From an uncultured Opitutia bacterium (GTDB lineage: Bacteria; Verrucomicrobiota; Verrucomicrobiia; Opitutales; UBA953): 50,846 nucleotides of DNA. Of this stretch, positions 10,211-23,372 are shown in pieces. The notes beneath the pieces are model-generated. The model did not search any database and was not told the origin of the DNA. It saw only the letters and a list, made by a program, of their open reading frames with translations. The translations under genes were made by a program, and so were the position numbers. The stretch covers positions 1 to 50,846 of the forward strand of contig CAISXT010000017.1 in assembly GCA_903889525.1 (NCBI GenBank), given 5' to 3'. Within the stretch, counting starts at the first letter, position 1. Each line of letters begins with the position of its first letter.

Positions 10211-11220
10211 GGCTGGGTTTGTTGGCGGCGGGTGGAAAAGAGGGACTCCAGGATAAGGATGAGGAGGGCGGCACCGATGAGCCATTCTTCGCGGGGAATA
10301 CCGCGGCGACCCGTGCCATTCTCGTCGGTGCCAGCCTGGATGGCCAAGCGCAGGGCTTCCATGCCTTCGCCGGCTTGACCAAGGCGAATATAACGACCAC
10401 CGGTGAGTTCAGCGAGTTCGCCGAGGGTCTTTTCATCCAGGCGACTCCGGACTTCTTCACCAGAGGAATCTTTCAAGGTAGTGATGGAGCCTTGCGACCC
10501 GATGACGCGGATGGGGCCGCCCGCCGGGGTGCCAATGCCGACGGCGTGAATCACTAGGCCTTTACGTTTGAGCGTCTTCGCGGCCTCGATGCCGCCAGCT
10601 TCCAAATCCTCGCCGTCCGTAAGGATAATCACCAGCTTGCGGTTACGATTGGCGAAGAAGGCGAGCTCAGACTCCTCGATGGCGCGCCCAATGTCGGTGC
10701 CGTTGACTTGAATGCTTCCCGTATCGGTCTCTTCCAGGGTGCGGAAGAAAGCGTCATAGTCGCGCGTCAGCGGGCATTGCAAGAAGGCCTGGCCAGCGAA
10801 AGCGACCAACGCGACATTGCCGGTACCTTTACGTTTCACGAAGTTAGCGATGGCGGCCTTGGCTCGAGCGAGTCGCGTGGGGGTCATGTCCGCCACCAAC
10901 ATCGACTTGGAGACATCCAGGGCGAAGACGACGTCCTCGGTGGCGCCGCGTTGCTGGCTGACCTCGACGCCCCAGCGCGGGCCAGCGAGTGACGCGACCA
11001 ATAAGGTCAGCGCGAGGGCGGCGGCGAGGTCCTTGGTCCGCCGGCGGGCGGCGGAATAACCCGCGGTTAGTTTGCCCAGCAGCCGGGCGGCGGCGAACTC
11101 GCCCAGTCCGCGGCGGCGGCGGCGCTCCGACCAGCGCAGGAGGCCGAAGGTGATGAGTCCGGCCACGAGGGCGAGAACGAGTAGCCCCGGCTTTTCGAAA
11201 TGGAGGTCGGCGGTGTCCAT
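10207..11220 (-). CDS. von Willebrand factor A domain protein, BatB-like
   Basis: MIDAS-like FALDVSKSM and LTDGEDLEAGG; N- and C-terminal TM. Confidence 0.9.
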   Translation of the reverse strand: MDTADLHFEKPGLLVLALVAGLITFGLLRWSERRRRRGLGEFAAARLLGKLTAGYSAARRRTKDLAAALALTLLVASLAGPRWGVEVSQQRGATEDVVFALDVSKSMLVADMTPTRLARAKAAIANFVKRKGTGNVALVAFAGQAFLQCPLTRDYDAFFRTLEETDTGSIQVNGTDIGRAIEESELAFFANRNRKLVIILTDGEDLEAGGIEAAKTLKRKGLVIHAVGIGTPAGGPIRVIGSQGSITTLKDSSGEEVRSRLDEKTLGELAELTGGRYIRLGQAGEGMEALRLAIQAGTDENGTGRRGIPREEWLIGAALLILILESLFSTRRQQTQP

Positions 11221-11223
11221 GGC

Positions 11224-12264
11224 TCAGGGGGCGCGGGGGCGGAGCAGCGCCCAGCCAAGTTCGCTCAATAACAGTAGTAAGCCCATGATGATCCAGACGA
11301 CGCGATAGCTCTCATACGTGGTCGTCTCGCGGATGCGGACTTCCGTGCGCTCTAGCCGATTGATCTCTGCGTAGACGCGGCTGAGCTGATTCTGATCCAG
11401 AGCGCGGTAGAATTTGCCCTCCGCGACGGTAGCCATCTTCGCGAGCATGACGTAATTCGCCGGATTAATGGTCTGCATCGGGATGGTATTCCCCTGGAAA
11501 TCGAGAAGCAGTTTACCGGTGCGACGGTCGAACTGGGGTAACACGGTGGGCTCATCCTTGCCGAGCCCAATGCAATAGAGCCGGATGCCCATCGCATGGG
11601 CGAGTTCGGCCGCGGGCACAGGGAGGATGGCTTTACTCATGTTATCATCCCCGTCGGTCAGGAGGATGATGACCTTGGAATTCTTCCCCTTCACGTTTTT
11701 CATACGATCCACGGCCATCGCCACGGCCTCGCCGATCGCCGTGCCGGTTTCCTGGATGATCCCGATGTGCATGCGGCCGATCCCCTTCTCCACCCAGACT
11801 TTATTAATGGTGAGCGGGCTCAGGAGGTAGGGCTTACCAGAGAAGACGACCGCGCCAATGCGGTCATCAGGGCGCTTATTGATGAACTCAAAGATGACAC
11901 TCTGGCTCGCCTGCCAGCGGGTAACCTTCTTCTCCAGTGGGCCCATGTCCAACGCCATCATCGACCACGAGAGGTCGACCACCAACATGATATCCAAGCC
12001 CTCTGTCTCGCGTTCGATTTCCTTATTCGCCGTGCGCGGGCCAGCGATGGCGATGATGAGGGCGGCGGCGGTCGCCAGACGGAGAAAGAGCCGGAGGCGT
12101 CCGGCTTTCTCGCGCACTGGCCGGGAGATGCCATCCAAGAGGGTGATATCAGGGTAGATGAGCGCGGAGGATTGGCCGATGCGGCCGCGCAGCCAGGAGT
12201 AAAGCGGCAGCAACGCCAGCAGGAGGAGTGCCCAAGGATACTGGAATTCGAAGTTGGTATCCAT
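11224..12264 (-). CDS. von Willebrand factor A domain protein, BatA-like
   Basis: VVDLSWSMMALDM, ETGTAIGEAVA, LLTDGDDN motifs. Confidence 0.9.
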   Translation of the reverse strand: MDTNFEFQYPWALLLLALLPLYSWLRGRIGQSSALIYPDITLLDGISRPVREKAGRLRLFLRLATAAALIIAIAGPRTANKEIERETEGLDIMLVVDLSWSMMALDMGPLEKKVTRWQASQSVIFEFINKRPDDRIGAVVFSGKPYLLSPLTINKVWVEKGIGRMHIGIIQETGTAIGEAVAMAVDRMKNVKGKNSKVIILLTDGDDNMSKAILPVPAAELAHAMGIRLYCIGLGKDEPTVLPQFDRRTGKLLLDFQGNTIPMQTINPANYVMLAKMATVAEGKFYRALDQNQLSRVYAEINRLERTEVRIRETTTYESYRVVWIIMGLLLLLSELGWALLRPRAP

Positions 12265-12758
12265 TATCGTGAGGCTGGGCCGAAGGTACGGCGCGCATTT
12301 TCGATACGTTGCGCAGCTTCGCGGATTCCCGCGGCGAGCAGCGGCAGCTCAACGGGGCTACGGGCAAACTTGGCGGCGTCGGCGGCGGTGAGTGCCGCCA
12401 GGAGCGGCTGGCGGGCGGGGAGGAAGACGGGGAGCGCACTAATGCGCGTCGTCAGTTCTGCCGTCGAAAGGGAGGTCGCGGCCCGAATGTCTACTTCGGC
12501 GAGGTAACGGCGCAAAGCCAGGGTGACGGCCGCGACATCGTTCGCGGGGTCGGCAAGCACCGTTTCTAATTTGACGATGGCAGGCGTGGCTACGGTGCGG
12601 CGACTGCGCTGAGCCCAAATAAGCAGCCCGATGAAAAGCAGGCCGCCGGCGATACACACAAGTAACGCGGGTGACCCCCAGAGTTCAAGGGGCACGGGCG
12701 GCTTGGGTCCCAGCAGGGTGAAAGTCACCTCATCGGTGGCGGCGGCGAATAGGTTCAT
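12264..12758 (-). CDS. Small membrane protein of Bat operon (DUF4381-like)
   Basis: N-terminal TM, position between DUF58 and BatA genes, overlapping frames. Confidence 0.55.
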   Translation of the reverse strand: MNLFAAATDEVTFTLLGPKPPVPLELWGSPALLVCIAGGLLFIGLLIWAQRSRRTVATPAIVKLETVLADPANDVAAVTLALRRYLAEVDIRAATSLSTAELTTRISALPVFLPARQPLLAALTAADAAKFARSPVELPLLAAGIREAAQRIENARRTFGPASR

Positions 12759-13663
12759 CGGCGGCGGCGTCTCCGTTCGAAGAATCGTGCGAGCGTAGGG
12801 GCCACGGCGGCATCGAGCTCAAGTCGGGCGACGTCCATGCCAGCTCGGGCCAGCCCCGCCGCGGTGGCCGATAAGCGAGCTTCGGCGGAAGCGGCGAAAC
12901 GCCGGCGGACTGAAGCCGAGCCGGTATCTACCTCGCGGATTTCGCCCGTCTCGGCGTCTTCCAAGGCGATGACGCCGACATCGGGTAGCACGCGTTCGCG
13001 CGTGTCGACCAGCTGGACGCAGGCGGTGTCGTGGCGGGCGTTGAGTTCGCCCAGCGCGGCGCCCATGACCTCGGCGCCTTCGGCGCCGGCCAAGAAGTCG
13101 GAGACCACGAAGACCATGGAGCGACGCTTCAGGGCTCGGCCGAGGCGGCGCATGGGTTGCGCGAAGGAGGTGCGGCGGGAGCTCGGAGTAAACTCCAAAG
13201 CCTCGCGAATGATGCGGAGAACGTGACGACGGCCTTTTTTAGGACTCACCCAGAGTTCTTCTTTTTCCGTGAAGAGCAGCAGGCCGACTTTATCGCCGGC
13301 TTTTAGCGCGGAGACCGCAAGACAGGCAGCGACTTCGGCGGCCCGCTCCCGCAGGGTCAGTTCGCCCGAGCCAAAAGAGGAAGAGCCAGAGATGTCGAGG
13401 GCGATGACCATCGTGAGCTCACGTTCTTCCCGGTACAGGCGGATGAATGGCTTACCAGTGCGGGCGGTGACATTCCAGTCCATCGATCGGACATCATCGC
13501 CCGGCACATACTCGCGGAGTTCTTCGAAGTCAGTGCCGCGCCCTTTAAAGCGCGAGAGATACGCCCCGACCATCGCGTCGTTGACCATGCGCGCGGCGAC
13601 GATCTCGACGCGCTGCGCACGGCGAAGGGTCTCCTGCGGATGGGTCTGGACGGGGCGGTCCAC
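12755..13663 (-). CDS. DUF58 domain protein
   Basis: GRGTDFEELREYVPGDDVRSMDWNVTARTGKPFIRLYREERELTMVIALDISGS is the DUF58 signature. Confidence 0.95.
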   Translation of the reverse strand: MDRPVQTHPQETLRRAQRVEIVAARMVNDAMVGAYLSRFKGRGTDFEELREYVPGDDVRSMDWNVTARTGKPFIRLYREERELTMVIALDISGSSSFGSGELTLRERAAEVAACLAVSALKAGDKVGLLLFTEKEELWVSPKKGRRHVLRIIREALEFTPSSRRTSFAQPMRRLGRALKRRSMVFVVSDFLAGAEGAEVMGAALGELNARHDTACVQLVDTRERVLPDVGVIALEDAETGEIREVDTGSASVRRRFAASAEARLSATAAGLARAGMDVARLELDAAVAPTLARFFERRRRRR

Positions 13664-13678
13664 GGGACTCCGGGCGGA

Positions 13679-14647
13679 TTAAGGAACGCTGACGGCGTCG
13701 AGCACGCGGCGTACGATGGCGTCGGCGTCGACTCCTTCGGCGTCGGCCTCGTAGGTGAGAATCAGGCGGTGGCGGAGGACATCCGGAGCGATATCCTTGA
13801 TGTCCTGCGGGGTGACGTGGTCACGGCCTTGCAGGAAAGCCCATGCCTTGGAGGCGAGGGTGAGGTTGATCGTGGCGCGCGGCGAGGCACCGAACTGCAG
13901 GAATTTCTTTAAGTCGGGGCCGCCGGGGTGTTGTCCGCGGGTCGCCAGCACGAGCGAGACGATGTAATCGCGAATCGGGTCCGCCACATGGATGGCATCG
14001 ACCGCGGCGCGTGCTTGGAGGATCTCCTCCTTGGAGATAACCGCCTCGACATCGAGCTTCGGGGACGTCGTCGCCATGGCGTCGAGAATCTTGCGCTCCT
14101 CCTCGCGGGTCGGATAGCCGATGTTCAGCTTCAGCATGAAGCGGTCGACCTGGGCCTCGGGCAGAGGGTAAGTGCCTTCTTGGTCGATCGGGTTTTGCGT
14201 GGCGAGGACGAGGAAGGGCGAAGGAAGCTTGTGCGTTTCGCCGCCGAGGGTTACCTGACGTTCTTGCATGGCTTCCAGGAGGGCGGATTGCACTTTCGCG
14301 GGCGCGCGGTTGATTTCATCGGCGAGCACAAAGTTGGCGAAGATCGGGCCGCGCTTGACGCTGTAGTCGCCGGACTTCGGATCGTAAATCAACGTGCCCA
14401 CGATGTCGGCGGGCAGGAGGTCGGGCGTGAACTGGATGCGCGAGAAATCCGCGTGGACGGTCTGGGCGAGCGTCCGGACGGAGAGGGTCTTCGCGAGACC
14501 GGGCACGCCCTCGAGGAGCACGTGACCATTGGCGAGGAGTCCGATGAGCAATCGGTCGACTAAGTACTGTTGGCCGACGACGACACGGGCAACCTGCTCA
14601 CGGAGGCGCGGCACCCAGGTGCCGGCGGCGTTGATGGAGTTAGACAT
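13679..14647 (-). CDS. MoxR-family AAA+ ATPase
   Basis: GHVLLEGVPGLAKT Walker A, FANFVLADEINRAPAKVQSALLEAMQERQV, NPIDQEGTYPLPEAQVDRF. Confidence 0.97.
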   Translation of the reverse strand: MSNSINAAGTWVPRLREQVARVVVGQQYLVDRLLIGLLANGHVLLEGVPGLAKTLSVRTLAQTVHADFSRIQFTPDLLPADIVGTLIYDPKSGDYSVKRGPIFANFVLADEINRAPAKVQSALLEAMQERQVTLGGETHKLPSPFLVLATQNPIDQEGTYPLPEAQVDRFMLKLNIGYPTREEERKILDAMATTSPKLDVEAVISKEEILQARAAVDAIHVADPIRDYIVSLVLATRGQHPGGPDLKKFLQFGASPRATINLTLASKAWAFLQGRDHVTPQDIKDIAPDVLRHRLILTYEADAEGVDADAIVRRVLDAVSVP

Positions 14648-14736
14648 GGGGGAGGGGAAAGGGCCGCGCGGGGTGGCGCGTTTGGCGGATCTCCGCCCAC
14701 TTATAGGGGTCCGGCAGAGCCGGTTTCATCTCTGGA

Positions 14737-16512
<1,776 letters not shown>

Positions 16513-16624
16513 TCACGCCCCGGTGGGCTTCCGCTAATACCTCCCCTTTGGCCATGGTCCGGGATGGGAAGGGTGGCTCCGCCCTATTTGATGCTTTTTG
16601 CACCCGTCCCCGTCACCCGCCGCT

Positions 16625-17296
16625 ATGTCCGCAAGCTCCTGCTCATCCTGCTGTCAGCCGTCTTCCATCGGGAAGAAGGTCGTGATGGCCCTCACTGGCC
16701 TGGTCTTGGCCGGGTTTGTCCTCGGCCACATGTCGGGCAACCTGCTGATGTTTAAAGGCGCGCCGGCGATTAACGAGTACGCGAAGTGGCTGCATGACCA
16801 TGCTGGACTGCTTTGGGCGGCCCGCGTGGTGCTAATTCTCAGCGTTATCGCCCATATTTGGGTCGGCATTCAACTTACGCTGGAGAATCGCGCGGCTCGG
16901 GCGGGCGGTCCGGCTGATGAAGCCACGCGCCGCGCCACGGTGGCCTCCCGCACGATGCCTTACTCGGGCGTGGTGATCCTGGCCTTCATCATCTTCCACC
17001 TCCTTCACTTCACTTTCCGCACGGTCGCCCTCGATGGCGCCGTTTACGGGGACGAAGTCTATAATATGGTGATCGCCGGGTTCAGCTCTAAGCCGGTCGC
17101 GATCTTCTACATCATCAGCATGTTCCTGCTCTGCTTGCACCTTAGCCACGGGGTCAGCAGCGTGTTCCAGACCCTCGGCCTGCGTAACGAGCGCTGGCGC
17201 TCCCGGCTTGATTTTGTGGCCTTGGCTTACGGCTGGATCATCGCCCTCGGCTTCATCTCCATCCCTCTCGCTGTCCTCACGGGCTGCCTCAAGTAA
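16625..17296 (+). CDS. sdhC: Succinate dehydrogenase cytochrome b subunit
   Basis: Five-TM type b subunit (KKVVMALTGLVLAGFVLGHMSGNLLMF, LHLSHGVSSVFQTLG), upstream of sdhA; start at MSASS preferred. Confidence 0.92.
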   Translation: MSASSCSSCCQPSSIGKKVVMALTGLVLAGFVLGHMSGNLLMFKGAPAINEYAKWLHDHAGLLWAARVVLILSVIAHIWVGIQLTLENRAARAGGPADEATRRATVASRTMPYSGVVILAFIIFHLLHFTFRTVALDGAVYGDEVYNMVIAGFSSKPVAIFYIISMFLLCLHLSHGVSSVFQTLGLRNERWRSRLDFVALAYGWIIALGFISIPLAVLTGCLK

Positions 17297-17308
17297 GCGC
17301 CCGCGACC

Positions 17309-19237
<1,929 letters not shown>

Positions 19238-19242
19238 TCACC

Positions 19243-20052
19243 ATGGTCCAGGACAACGGAAAAGAAGAAACCCTCGCGCTCAAGCTGCGCGTCTGGCGCC
19301 AGCGCCGCGGCCAGCCCGGCGCGTTCGAAGAGCATGCGCTTGCCGCCGTGCCCACCTCGGCCTCGTTCCTCGAGATGATGGACATGCTCAACGAGCAGCT
19401 CATCAAGGCGGGCAAGGACACCTTCGCCTTCGACCATGACTGCCGCGAAGGCATCTGCGGCATGTGCTCGATGACGATCAACGGTATGCCCCACGGCCCG
19501 CTCCCCGGCGTGACGACCTGCCAGCTGCATATGCGGAATTTCCGCGACGGCGAAACCATTACGGTCGAGCCATGGCGCGCGCGCGCCTTCCCGGTGCTCA
19601 AGGACATGATCGTCGACCGCTCCGGCTTCGATAAGGTCATCCAGTCCGGCGGCTTCATCACCGTCCGCACGGGCTCTGCTCCAGAGGCGAACAATATCCC
19701 CGTGCCCAAGCCCATCGCTGACGAGGCCATGGACGCCGCGGAATGCATCGGTTGCGGCGCCTGCGTCGCCTCCTGCAAGAACGGTTCCGCGATGCTCTTC
19801 GTCGGCGCCAAAATCAATCACCTCAATATCCTTCCCCAGGGCCAGGCCGAACGCGATCGCCGCACCCTCGCCATGGTGAAGACGATGGACGAAGCTGGCT
19901 TCGGCAACTGCACCAACTACGGTGAGTGCCAGGCGCATTGCCCGAAGAGCATCACGCTCGACGTCATCGCTAAGTTGAACCGCGATTACCTCCGTGCCCG
20001 CGTGAAGGAGTTCTTCTCCTCCACGGGTAAGCCTTCCAAGGGCGGCGACTAA
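19243..20052 (+). CDS. sdhB: Succinate dehydrogenase/fumarate reductase iron-sulfur subunit
   Basis: [34 protein letters not shown]; start revised to MVQDNGKEE. Confidence 0.96.
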   Translation: MVQDNGKEETLALKLRVWRQRRGQPGAFEEHALAAVPTSASFLEMMDMLNEQLIKAGKDTFAFDHDCREGICGMCSMTINGMPHGPLPGVTTCQLHMRNFRDGETITVEPWRARAFPVLKDMIVDRSGFDKVIQSGGFITVRTGSAPEANNIPVPKPIADEAMDAAECIGCGACVASCKNGSAMLFVGAKINHLNILPQGQAERDRRTLAMVKTMDEAGFGNCTNYGECQAHCPKSITLDVIAKLNRDYLRARVKEFFSSTGKPSKGGD

Positions 20053-20105
20053 GCGCGAGTGGAGCTCGCAAGGGCCAGTAAACTAAGAGGGCGCCCTTCT
20101 TGTTA

Positions 20106-20203
20106 GGGTAGGGACGGCTCTCCGAGCCGTCCGTTCGCCGATGGCGATAGCGAAGCTGGATCTGCTCAACGGCGGGCTCGGAGAGCCCGCCCTACCCAAG
20201 GCA
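20106..20203. repeat. Palindromic GGTAGGG element (copy 1)
   Basis: GGGTAGGG-ACGGCTC-TCC-GAGCCGT...GCGGGCTC-GGA-GAGCCCGC-CCTACCC; between convergent sdhB and DUF4956 genes. Confidence 0.85.
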
Positions 20204-20226
20204 AGTTGCTTGAGTGGGAATTCGCC

Positions 20227-20973
20227 TTAATCCGCTTCGACGACCAGCTGGTCGCTGACGCAGGTGAGGATGACGCGGTTATTTCCGTTCGCCGCCTGGA
20301 TGCCGCGGACGAACTCCGCAATCGCCGTGCTATCCACCATGGTGACTTCATAGGTCAACTCGGTCATCAGGCCCGCCTGGACGGTTTCCACCGACTTCAA
20401 TGACTGGTGGCTGAGGTGGCGGGCGAAGAGCCCCGCGAAGGCTTGGTCGTAGTCCAGATCGGTACCGACTCGGATGCGGAGCAGGTGCGAACCTTTCAGT
20501 GAGGAGAAGAGGTTGAGTCGCGAGATGGCGAAGATGATCGCACACACGAGGGGTACGGTGATCGCGGCCAATGCGTATTGGCGTGCCCCGACGGCGAGGC
20601 CGGTGCCCATCGCGAGGAAAATGAAACCGATATCGCGGGATTGTCCCACGGAGCGGCGGAAGCGGATAATCGAGAACGCCGCGAACATACCGAACGCCGT
20701 GGCCATATTGCCCATGACGACGAGAATCACTAGGGTGACGACCGTGCCCAGAATGAGCAGGGTGTGGACGTAATCCTGGGAGTAACGCGTACCGCGGTAG
20801 GTGCGTTTATAGGTGAAGGCCGTAAGGGCGTTCAGGGCGAAGCTGAAGAGAATCGCGAAGAGAATCTCCGTGACGCGGGGTTTCTCGCTGAGGTCAGCTG
20901 CCAGCTTGGCCATGGAGGAGCTGATGCCGTCCGCGGACGCGGATGTCTGGGCAAGATGAAGGAGGGAGTTCAT
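20227..20973 (-). CDS. DUF4956 domain membrane protein
   Basis: Multi-TM with AFGMFAAFSIIRFRRSVGQSRDIGFIFLAMGTGLAVG; adjacent VTC-domain gene. Confidence 0.85.
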   Translation of the reverse strand: MNSLLHLAQTSASADGISSSMAKLAADLSEKPRVTEILFAILFSFALNALTAFTYKRTYRGTRYSQDYVHTLLILGTVVTLVILVVMGNMATAFGMFAAFSIIRFRRSVGQSRDIGFIFLAMGTGLAVGARQYALAAITVPLVCAIIFAISRLNLFSSLKGSHLLRIRVGTDLDYDQAFAGLFARHLSHQSLKSVETVQAGLMTELTYEVTMVDSTAIAEFVRGIQAANGNNRVILTCVSDQLVVEAD

Positions 20974-21713
20974 GATAAGCAGGAAAGGGCGGGGGTAGCG
21001 CCGTGCAGGCGCATACACTCGGAATATTTACTGAAGGGTCGAGGATAGAGTCCGCGCGCGGAAAGATGGGCGGCAAACGCGTAGGGTACGGCCGTTGACC
21101 CTTTGACTTCCATCAGGCAGAGGTTGTCCGCGAGCACCGAGAGGGGGCAATTATCGTCCTCCGGTGTCGGTGTGAGTTGATCAAAGCGCGCACGGATACC
21201 ATGGTCGAAAGTGATGCGGAGTAGTTCGATGTCGTGGGCGTCGACGAAGCGGTAGGCGTGCCGGTCGTAGCAGATCACGCATACGGGTGCGAAGGCTTCC
21301 GTGGCTACGAGTTGGCGGACCTCGGCGAGGACGCGGGCGTCCCCCGTATCGGGGAGAGAGAGATGCTGGCCGTTGACGGCCGCCCAGGCTTCGCTGGCGG
21401 AGAGCTGGGCCCGCCGTTTCGCGCCCTCATTGCCGTCCTTGTGTTTGATCTCGAGGAAGATCGCTGGTGCGATGGCGCCGTCTTTAGTGCCGTAGATGCG
21501 CAAGCGCAACTTCCGTCGCGAAGGGACGCCCCGCCACGCCTCCCAGCGGCATTTCTGATCCGGGGAATCGCAGTATAGACTGACGACAGGATACCGCCCG
21601 GAGAGACCGCCGACCGTATCGGGTAGAAGTTGGCCCGCGAAACTCGCCAGCAGGTCGTCGCGCTGGGCGATGGTCAGGAGATACTTATGCTCGAAGCGCG
21701 CAGCGATTTCCAT
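20970..21713 (-). CDS. VTC-domain (polyphosphate polymerase-like) protein
   Basis: RFEHKYLLTIAQRDDL...YPVVSLYCDSP...KLRLRIYG...FLEIKHK...PVCVICYDRHAY is typical of the VTC/CYTH-like tunnel fold. Confidence 0.85.
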   Translation of the reverse strand: MEIAARFEHKYLLTIAQRDDLLASFAGQLLPDTVGGLSGRYPVVSLYCDSPDQKCRWEAWRGVPSRRKLRLRIYGTKDGAIAPAIFLEIKHKDGNEGAKRRAQLSASEAWAAVNGQHLSLPDTGDARVLAEVRQLVATEAFAPVCVICYDRHAYRFVDAHDIELLRITFDHGIRARFDQLTPTPEDDNCPLSVLADNLCLMEVKGSTAVPYAFAAHLSARGLYPRPFSKYSECMRLHGATPALSCLS

Positions 21714-21714
21714 G

Positions 21715-23313
21715 TCAGGGCACGCGTGTCAGGGTGAGGGAATTGCGGTCAAACCACACCTCGCCGGCAGCGGCCCGGAGTTCCATCACCAACGACGGGT
21801 CACTATCGGTGACCGAAAATTCGGCGCTCACGGATCGCCAGCCACCATCGCCAATCAGGGGTGGGACGCCGGCGAGCCCTGAAATGCGGAGGCGGGCCCC
21901 TTTGGTTTTTTCATCAGCCCCCGCGACCACGCCGGCGGTCTTCACCATGCCCGTGAGGCGGTAGCGACCTGGTCCGACGGAAAGCTGGAGGCGGTAATCC
22001 CCGCCTTTCTCGGTGCCGATTTTGAGATGGAAGCATTGCCGTCCTTCATAGGCTTGTTCCTCGGTGTCTCCTTTGTCGGTGGACCGATCCCAGTTATATT
22101 TCGCGAGGGCTACTTTTCCTCCAAGGGTCCGAAGTTGCGCGGCGTCTTCGAGTTGGGACCGCACCGCCTCAAGACGGCGTTTTACTTGCTCGGCGGCTTC
22201 TTTACCCCGGCCGTCAAAGCGCTTGCCCTCTTCGACATCCATGGGGGTCAGTTTGGCTTTCGCGTTGGCGGCAATTTCCAGAGTGCGCTTCGGCCAGTCG
22301 TAGTTCCGGAAAGATTTTTCGAAAACCGTGAAGAACTGGGCGCGGAATCGCTCCCGCATCACGGGGCTTTCCAGGAGTGCGTTGGAAACCGCTGATCCCG
22401 GGCGCCGGAAGACATACCAGCGATCATCACCGAACACCTGGTCCATCCCGTGCAGGATGAAATAGAACTTTCCGATGCCGGGGTCCTCGTAGATGCGGTA
22501 GTTATTACGATTAAAGGAATAACCATCCCAGTGGCAGAGGATTTCCTCAAGGGCGAGATGGCGGAAGTACGCGTCGAGATCCAGAATGCGATCCATCCGC
22601 TGGAGGCGCAGGGCGGGGTTTCGCTCCTGCGTGGAGGCGATGAGCTCGGTCAAGCGGACGCTTTCATCGGGGTCGCCATGGTCCACTTCCATCTTCGGAT
22701 TGATTTCATTGCAGAAGCCGCCGTCGTAGAGGTGCCCGCCAGATTTCTTGAAAAAGTATCCGAGGAACTCCCCGTTGAAGCCTTCCTTCAGGACATAGGT
22801 GCCCAGCGTCTTACCGTTGAGGGTCACGTACGCGTGGGTGCAGCGAGAGGCCGGCACGCCGCAGCGTCGCGCCATTTCACCTGCCACGAGTTCATGTAGC
22901 ATGGTGCCATCCTGGGCGCAGTTATTGAGCTGGAATTTAGTGAGCCCACGGAACTCCTGCGTCTTCTTGCTCTTGGCGGTGCGAATGGAGAAGCCCGGGC
23001 GATCTTCCGTGATTTGGCGGAAGCTGCCCGCCGAGCCTTTGAGTTTGAGGGAGCATTTCTCAAGGGTCACGCCGCCCGCCTCTTTGATGGTGAGCGTCAC
23101 GTAGTCGCGCGGATTTTTGGCGAGCTTGTCGATATTCTCCTTCGAAATGGTCAGTTCCAATTTCGGCACAATGCCCGCGAAGAGCGCATCCGGCGACACA
23201 TCGACATTCGCCTGCTTGGGTATGACGAGCGGTGGCAGGGTCTGGGCGTTCACCCCGAGTACGGACAACGCGAGCAAAGCTAACCGATAGGCTGATGGGC
23301 GAAGGGTTACCAC
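21715..23313 (-). CDS. CotH kinase family secreted protein
   Basis: LKLKGSAGSFRQITEDRPGFSIR, DGTMLHELVAGEMARRCGVPASR, NRNNYRIYEDPGIGKFYFILHGMDQVFG. Confidence 0.88.
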   Translation of the reverse strand: MVTLRPSAYRLALLALSVLGVNAQTLPPLVIPKQANVDVSPDALFAGIVPKLELTISKENIDKLAKNPRDYVTLTIKEAGGVTLEKCSLKLKGSAGSFRQITEDRPGFSIRTAKSKKTQEFRGLTKFQLNNCAQDGTMLHELVAGEMARRCGVPASRCTHAYVTLNGKTLGTYVLKEGFNGEFLGYFFKKSGGHLYDGGFCNEINPKMEVDHGDPDESVRLTELIASTQERNPALRLQRMDRILDLDAYFRHLALEEILCHWDGYSFNRNNYRIYEDPGIGKFYFILHGMDQVFGDDRWYVFRRPGSAVSNALLESPVMRERFRAQFFTVFEKSFRNYDWPKRTLEIAANAKAKLTPMDVEEGKRFDGRGKEAAEQVKRRLEAVRSQLEDAAQLRTLGGKVALAKYNWDRSTDKGDTEEQAYEGRQCFHLKIGTEKGGDYRLQLSVGPGRYRLTGMVKTAGVVAGADEKTKGARLRISGLAGVPPLIGDGGWRSVSAEFSVTDSDPSLVMELRAAAGEVWFDRNSLTLTRVP

Positions 23314-23372
23314 GAGTGGCAGGGGTTCCTCAAAATGCGGAGGCTCCTGCTGACTGTCAACCCGCCCCGCTA

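Noticed and set aside
6812-14647. Novel VWA/MoxR defence-like system
   Set aside because: MoxR-DUF58-VWA-VWA-TPR-BatD order matches the known Bat aerotolerance operon, so it is not treated as new.
22450-22899. 149-codon plus-strand ORF
   Set aside because: Antisense to the CotH-family gene; shadow frame.
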